18,264 bases of DNA from an uncultured Alistipes sp. (GTDB lineage Bacteria > Bacteroidota > Bacteroidia > Bacteroidales > Rikenellaceae), in contig CAAGHX010000067.1 of the NCBI GenBank assembly GCA_900769745.1, positions 1-18,264 of the forward strand. The letters are read 5' to 3'. The notes under the pieces are model-generated. The model saw only the letters and a program-made list of their open reading frames with translations. It had not been told where the DNA came from and did no database searches. The first letter of the stretch is position 1, and each line of letters opens with the position of its first letter. The position numbers were made by a program, and so were the translations under genes. Of the stretch, positions 14,480 to 18,264 are shown piece after piece.

Positions 14480-15151
14480 TTAGTTTTTATAATTTACCTC
14501 CTGGTTCATCACCTCCACAACGAAGGGGTTGTACATCGACTCGTGGCCGATATCGGTGGTGTCGCCGTGACCTGGATATACCTGCACCTCGTCGCCGAGT
14601 GGCATAATCTTCTCCAGGATAGAGTTCATAATCCACGAATAGTCGCCACCTGGCAGGTCGGTGCGGCCGATGCTCTCGCGGAAGAGAGTGTCGCCCGTAA
14701 AGAGCACCTTCGCCTGAGGCTCATAGAATACAACGTGGCCAGGGGTGTGGCCAGGGGTGGTGATAATCTGCAACTCGGTCTGGCCGAACTTGATGCTCTC
14801 CATACCCTCCAAATCGACATCAATCACCTCGACAATATTGCCTCCGCCGATGCCAAACATTGCGGCATTCTGCTTGGCGCTCTCAACCAAAAACTTATCC
14901 TTCGACGATACGGCGAACTTCGCTCCGTAGCGACTGCGCAAGAACTCCACGCCCATCAAGTGGTCGAAGTGGCCGTGAGTGTTGAGCGCATATACAGGCT
15001 TGAGGCCTCGCTCCGAGAGGAACTGCTCCAAAGTGGCGTTCTCCTTCTCCGACATATTACCTGCGTCGATTACAACAGCCTCCAACGTATCGTCCCACAC
15101 GACGTATGTATTCTCCTGCAAAGGGTTGAAAATCAATCTTGCTATTTTCAT
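14480..15151 (-). CDS. MBL-fold metallo-hydrolase (glyoxalase II-like)
   Basis: Metallo-beta-lactamase superfamily hydrolase, closest in look to the glyoxalase II/YcbL-type enzymes that cleave thioesters such as S-lactoylglutathione or related metabolites. It has 223 residues with no signal peptide, so it is cytosolic. All dinuclear-metal motifs are present: THGHFDH (58-64), GHTPGH (134-139), FTGDTLF with Asp154, and YPGHGD (192-197). The loop GRTDLPGGDYSWIMNSI is typical of the family. It stands in a run of minus-strand genes, with 18-bp gaps on both sides. The exact substrate cannot be read from the sequence. Confidence 0.9.
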   Translation of the reverse strand: MKIARLIFNPLQENTYVVWDDTLEAVVIDAGNMSEKENATLEQFLSERGLKPVYALNTHGHFDHLMGVEFLRSRYGAKFAVSSKDKFLVESAKQNAAMFGIGGGNIVEVIDVDLEGMESIKFGQTELQIITTPGHTPGHVVFYEPQAKVLFTGDTLFRESIGRTDLPGGDYSWIMNSILEKIMPLGDEVQVYPGHGDTTDIGHESMYNPFVVEVMNQEVNYKN

Positions 15152-15169
15152 ATTAGTTCTGTTTTAAGG

Positions 15170-15871
15170 TTATTTTGTATTCAGCACAAACTTGGCCGAA
15201 ACACTATAGTTAATTACAATCTGCTCAAACTCCACATTTGGCTCAACCTCCTCGGCGGCCATATCCACCGCAGCACTTTTGGCCATCATCACGCGCGAAT
15301 TCGTTACGCGTACCTCGCTGGTGTAGTCGTTAATCTCGAAGCAGGCACCTATCGACTGCCCTATCGCCTCGGCCAAATCGCGAGCACGACTCTGCGCATT
15401 GCGGATAGCCTCCTGGCGAGCCTGACGGCGGTAGTCGTCAATTTTTGAGCTTGCAGTGCGAGTAACCGACACGTTGGTAATACCATCTTTGTCGAGAGCA
15501 TCGAACACCGCCCTTACTGCCTCGGCAGAGGTGAGCTTCAGCTCATACTGCGTCGTTGCCAACGAGCTGCCTCGACGGAAATACTCGCTAGACATATCGA
15601 GCAAAGTGAGTTGCTTCTCGATATCAACACCACACCTTCTCAGCGCGCTGAACAATCGCTTGCGTTGCGCCTCGATAACATCTTTACCTTTGGTATCGCC
15701 CTCGTCGAGCGTGATTCGAAGATATATCTCATCGGGCGTAACCTTCACCTGCGACGAGCCATTCACCGCCACATAAGGAGTTGCGTTGGCCAGCTCCTGA
15801 GCCTGGGCCCCGCCTACCGACAGCGACAAAGCCGCAAAGGCCATTGCCACAACCAAAAGCAATTTTTTCAT
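15170..15871 (-). CDS. SIMPL domain (DUF541) exported protein
   Basis: A 233-residue protein with a clear signal peptide (MKKLLLVVAMAFAALSLSVG, cleavage after AQA at about 24). The body matches the SIMPL/DUF541 family: it opens with VNGSSQVKVTPDEIYLRITL, continues with YELKLTSAEAVRAVFDALDKDGITNVSV, and has the basic helix RRQARQEAIRNAQSRARDLAEAIGQSIG (about 148-175). Family members are periplasmic or outer-membrane-associated with unclear function, sometimes linked to oxidative-stress tolerance. It begins 52 bp left of the core of palindromic element C (15923-16024), which separates it from rlmD. Confidence 0.9.
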   Translation of the reverse strand: MKKLLLVVAMAFAALSLSVGGAQAQELANATPYVAVNGSSQVKVTPDEIYLRITLDEGDTKGKDVIEAQRKRLFSALRRCGVDIEKQLTLLDMSSEYFRRGSSLATTQYELKLTSAEAVRAVFDALDKDGITNVSVTRTASSKIDDYRRQARQEAIRNAQSRARDLAEAIGQSIGACFEINDYTSEVRVTNSRVMMAKSAAVDMAAEEVEPNVEFEQIVINYSVSAKFVLNTK

Positions 15872-15913
15872 AGTTTTCTTTTTTTTAATTCAAAGTAACT
15901 TCCAACTCACTTT

Positions 15914-16033
15914 GGGCGTGCATAACAAGAGGTATTTTTAGGCCTGCGAAACCCGAAAAACCGCAGTTTACTGAACGTAAATGAGGATTTTGAGGGTGAG
16001 TAAAACGCCAAAATACCCTTGTTAGGTGCGCCC
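15914..16033. repeat. Palindromic intergenic element, copy C
   Basis: The core of 102 bp runs from TAACAAG (15923-15929) to CTTGTTA (16018-16024). Its stem is TAACAAG, a bulged A at 15930, then GGTATTTT paired with AAAATACC. An outer pair GGGCG (15914-15918) / CGCCC (16029-16033) flanks it. Internally, CTGCG/CGCAG, TTTAC/GTAAA and ACCC/GGGT with AAAA/TTTT can pair. It shares spaced core words with copy B. It fills the gap between rlmD and the SIMPL gene and ends 3 bp after the rlmD stop, so it may help end or protect the rlmD transcript. No other gene is seen in this 165-bp gap. Confidence 0.75.
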
Positions 16034-16036
16034 CAG

Positions 16037-17449
16037 CTATCGCTTAACGAGCTTCACCACATTCTCCACGTGGTGCGTATGTGGGAACATATCAACTGGC
16101 TGCACTGCCACCACCTTGTACATTCCGTCCATCAACGCCAAATCACGTGCCTGAGTGGCTGGGTTGCAGCTCACATATACCATACGCTCGGGAGCAGCAC
16201 GCAAGATAACATCAATCACACGCTCGTCTACACCCGCACGTGGTGGGTCGAGGATAATCACATCGGGGCGACCGTTGCGAGCAACAAAGTCGTCCGAAAG
16301 CACATCCTTCATATCGCCAGCATAGAACGATGTATTGTCGATGCCGTTGAGTGCAGAGTTAATCTTTGCATCCTCAATCGCCTCGGGCACATACTCCACA
16401 CCCACAACCTTCTTGGCACGACGTGCGCAGAAGTTGGCGATGGTACCTGTACCTGTGTAGAGGTCATACAACACCTCATCACCCTGCAGGTCGGCAAACT
16501 CGCGGGTAACTTTATAGAGCTCGTAGGCCTGCTCTGAATTGGTCTGGTAGAACGACTTTGGACCAACCTTAAACTGCAAGCCCTCCATCTGCTCGATGAT
16601 ATGATCCTTGCCGGCATAGCAGATATGCTCCAAATCGCCAACCGAGTCGTTCCATTTGGTATTGACCACATAGAAGAGCGAGGTAATCTCGGGGAAGTTG
16701 CTCTGCAAATGGTTCATCAAGGCTGTGATACGCTCTTTGTCGTCCTCGTTGAAGATGACGATAACCATAATCTCGCCTGTAGAGGCTGTGCGGATGATGA
16801 TGTTACGCATCAGGCCAGCGTGCTCGCGGCAGTTGTGGAACGAATATTCGTTATCGATGCAGAACTGCTTTACGCTCTGGCGAATCTGGTTCGATGGATC
16901 GGCCTGCAAGTAGCACATATCGATATCGAGCACCTTGTCGAAGCAGTTGGGGATATGGAATCCGAGTGCAGGCTGACGCTCGATGTCGCCACCCTGAGCA
17001 ATCTCCTCATATGTGAGCCAGCGCTTGTCGGCAAATGTAAACTCGAGCTTGTTGCGGTAGAACTGCTGGCGTGCAGAGCCCAAGCACTCTCGCACCTCAG
17101 GAAGCTCAATCTTGCCGATGCGGCTGAGCTGGTCGTGCACCTGCTCGGTCTTGAAGTGAAGCTGCTCTGGGTAGGGCAGGTTCTGCCACTTACAACCTCC
17201 ACACACTCCAAAGTGTGGGCAGAAAGGCTCCTCACGCAGAGGCGAACGCTTGACATAGTTCACAACCACACCCTCCATAAAACGGCGACGCTTGTTGCGA
17301 ATCTGAACGTCGACAACATCGCCGGGCACTGTCATAGGCACAAAGACCACCTGTTCGTTGTAACGACCCATAGCCTTGCCTTCGGCCGCCAATGTCGTAA
17401 TCTCAAGACCCTCGATAAGGGGGTAATTCTGACGTTTTCTTCTTGACAT
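16037..17449 (-). CDS. rlmD: 23S rRNA (uracil-5-)-methyltransferase RlmD
   Basis: SAM-dependent m5U methyltransferase of the TrmA/RlmD family, cytosolic. It has 470 residues. An N-terminal TRAM domain spans about 10-70. A 4Fe-4S cluster motif follows: C77-x5-C83-x2-C86 (CPHFGVCGGC), with a likely fourth ligand at C179 (DIDMCYL). The catalytic domain has YDLYTGTGT (328-336), ILDPPRAGVDE (399-409) and the nucleophile C428 in YVSCNPATQARDL. The expected target is U1939 of 23S rRNA, although Bacteroidota paralogues may differ in site. It lies 42 bp after the EamA-type gene; its 3' end meets palindromic element C. Confidence 0.92.
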   Translation of the reverse strand: MSRRKRQNYPLIEGLEITTLAAEGKAMGRYNEQVVFVPMTVPGDVVDVQIRNKRRRFMEGVVVNYVKRSPLREEPFCPHFGVCGGCKWQNLPYPEQLHFKTEQVHDQLSRIGKIELPEVRECLGSARQQFYRNKLEFTFADKRWLTYEEIAQGGDIERQPALGFHIPNCFDKVLDIDMCYLQADPSNQIRQSVKQFCIDNEYSFHNCREHAGLMRNIIIRTASTGEIMVIVIFNEDDKERITALMNHLQSNFPEITSLFYVVNTKWNDSVGDLEHICYAGKDHIIEQMEGLQFKVGPKSFYQTNSEQAYELYKVTREFADLQGDEVLYDLYTGTGTIANFCARRAKKVVGVEYVPEAIEDAKINSALNGIDNTSFYAGDMKDVLSDDFVARNGRPDVIILDPPRAGVDERVIDVILRAAPERMVYVSCNPATQARDLALMDGMYKVVAVQPVDMFPHTHHVENVVKLVKR

Positions 17450-17491
17450 AAATTATATTTTCTACTATTTACAATCCTTTTCTGCGGGGCA

Positions 17492-18264
17492 TTAGCTGAC
17501 ACCCTTGCGGCGCGACTTGGCTCGGCGCCTAGCCACCATCTCATCGCTTGCCACAAGCACCATAACAGCTGCGATAATCACAAATATACCCATAAAAATC
17601 CTCAGCGACATAGCCTCGCCAAAGACCAATGTTCCACACAATACTGCTGTAACTGGCTCCATAGCACCCAAAATCGAAGTGATGGTTGAGCCCACATAGC
17701 GAATCGACAACACGAGCGATGTGCACGACACCACCGTAGGCACGATAGCGAGCAGCAGCACCAAAACCCAGCACTCCAGCGAGGGCAGCACTGTCAACCC
17801 AGCACCAAATCCTGTGCGGGCAAAGAAGACCACACTACCCACCAGCAGTGACCAGAAGGCCACCTTCGAGCCGCTGGCGTGACGCATACGCGACTGGTTG
17901 GTGATAACTATATAGACCGCATAGGCCAACGCCGCAGCAAATGTGAGGCCCACACCCATAAGGCTCATTCGCTCATTGCCATCCGACACATAGAGCAGCA
18001 GCACGCCGCCAATGGTCATCACAAGCGACAGGATTCGACCCCACGACATACGCTCACCGAAGAACATTGCCATCATCGAGGCGGTCATTACGGGATAGAC
18101 AAAATACATGGTTGAGATTAGGCCCGTAGCCATAAAGTTGAAGGCTTGGAACATAAAGACCGACGAGGAGGCGTACAGCAGACCCAAAAAGATAACAAAC
18201 GGCACCTCATCGCGCTGAAGAGCCAGCGACTTGAACTTGCCACGCAGAGCCATAATCAGCGCCA
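17492..18264 (-). CDS. EamA/DMT family transporter (partial, 5' end outside window)
   Basis: Inner-membrane permease of the drug/metabolite transporter superfamily (EamA domains). The visible 257 or so residues hold about eight hydrophobic segments and the second half of a typical ten-helix protein, for example TGLISTMYFVYPVMTASMMAMFFGERMSWGRI and, in the second EamA repeat, YVGSTITSILGAMEPVTAVLCGTLVFGEAMSLR. The ATG at 18253 is not the true start: the frame stays open to the window edge (codons A-L-I before it) and the first helices are missing. The C-terminus is strongly basic (ARRRAKSRRKGVS). The substrate is unknown; family members export metabolites or amino acids. Confidence 0.9.
   Translation of the reverse strand, partial: ALIMALRGKFKSLALQRDEVPFVIFLGLLYASSSVFMFQAFNFMATGLISTMYFVYPVMTASMMAMFFGERMSWGRILSLVMTIGGVLLLYVSDGNERMSLMGVGLTFAAALAYAVYIVITNQSRMRHASGSKVAFWSLLVGSVVFFARTGFGAGLTVLPSLECWVLVLLLAIVPTVVSCTSLVLSIRYVGSTITSILGAMEPVTAVLCGTLVFGEAMSLRIFMGIFVIIAAVMVLVASDEMVARRRAKSRRKGVS

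Overview
The window reads as chromosomal DNA of a Bacteroidota species, most likely order Bacteroidales and perhaps Alistipes-like (genus level is inference). Support comes from the mreB-mreC-mreD-mrdA-rodA order followed by maf, a RodA of about 480 residues, a DUF3784 protein, a Bacteroidota-type promoter (TAnnTTTG -7 box) before mreB, and weak Shine-Dalgarno signals. No rRNA, tRNA, CRISPR array or transposase was seen.

Layout. Positions 1-1299 (minus) hold glucose-6-phosphate isomerase, cut by the left edge. A divergent intergenic region (1300-1603) carries the mreB promoter and a leader hairpin. Positions 1604-8249 (plus) are the rod-shape/elongasome cluster: mreB, then a hairpin and two tandem palindromic repeat elements, then the tightly packed mreC, mreD, mrdA (PBP2), rodA and maf. 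A strong terminator hairpin at 8275-8312 separates this from the minus-strand genes that fill the rest.

Read in their own direction, right to left, the minus-strand genes are: an EamA-type transporter (cut by the right edge), the 23S rRNA m5U methyltransferase RlmD, a third palindromic element, a SIMPL-domain exported protein, an MBL-fold hydrolase, a secreted two-lobed aspartic protease, an FkbM-type methyltransferase, tRNA m1G37 methyltransferase trmD, a four-helix-bundle (S23/IVP) protein, lipid-A-disaccharide synthase lpxB with an apparent one-base frameshift, a CPBP intramembrane protease, a DUF3784 membrane protein and a fumarylacetoacetate-hydrolase-family protein.

How the genes fit together. 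The plus-strand cluster makes the lateral-wall peptidoglycan machine: the MreB filament, the MreC/MreD scaffold, the PBP2 transpeptidase and the RodA glycosyltransferase. LpxB makes the lipid A core of the outer membrane. RlmD and TrmD modify RNA.

The two signals that ordinary genes do not explain are both repeats. First, near-perfect arrays of the heptamer CAAAATT/AATTTTG lie in inverted orientation on both sides of the S23/IVP gene; a third array ends lpxB, and two of the arrays give TrmD and LpxB the same 11-residue C-terminal tail. Second, three copies of an intergenic palindromic element of about 85-105 bp keep their stems paired although the stem sequences differ between copies.
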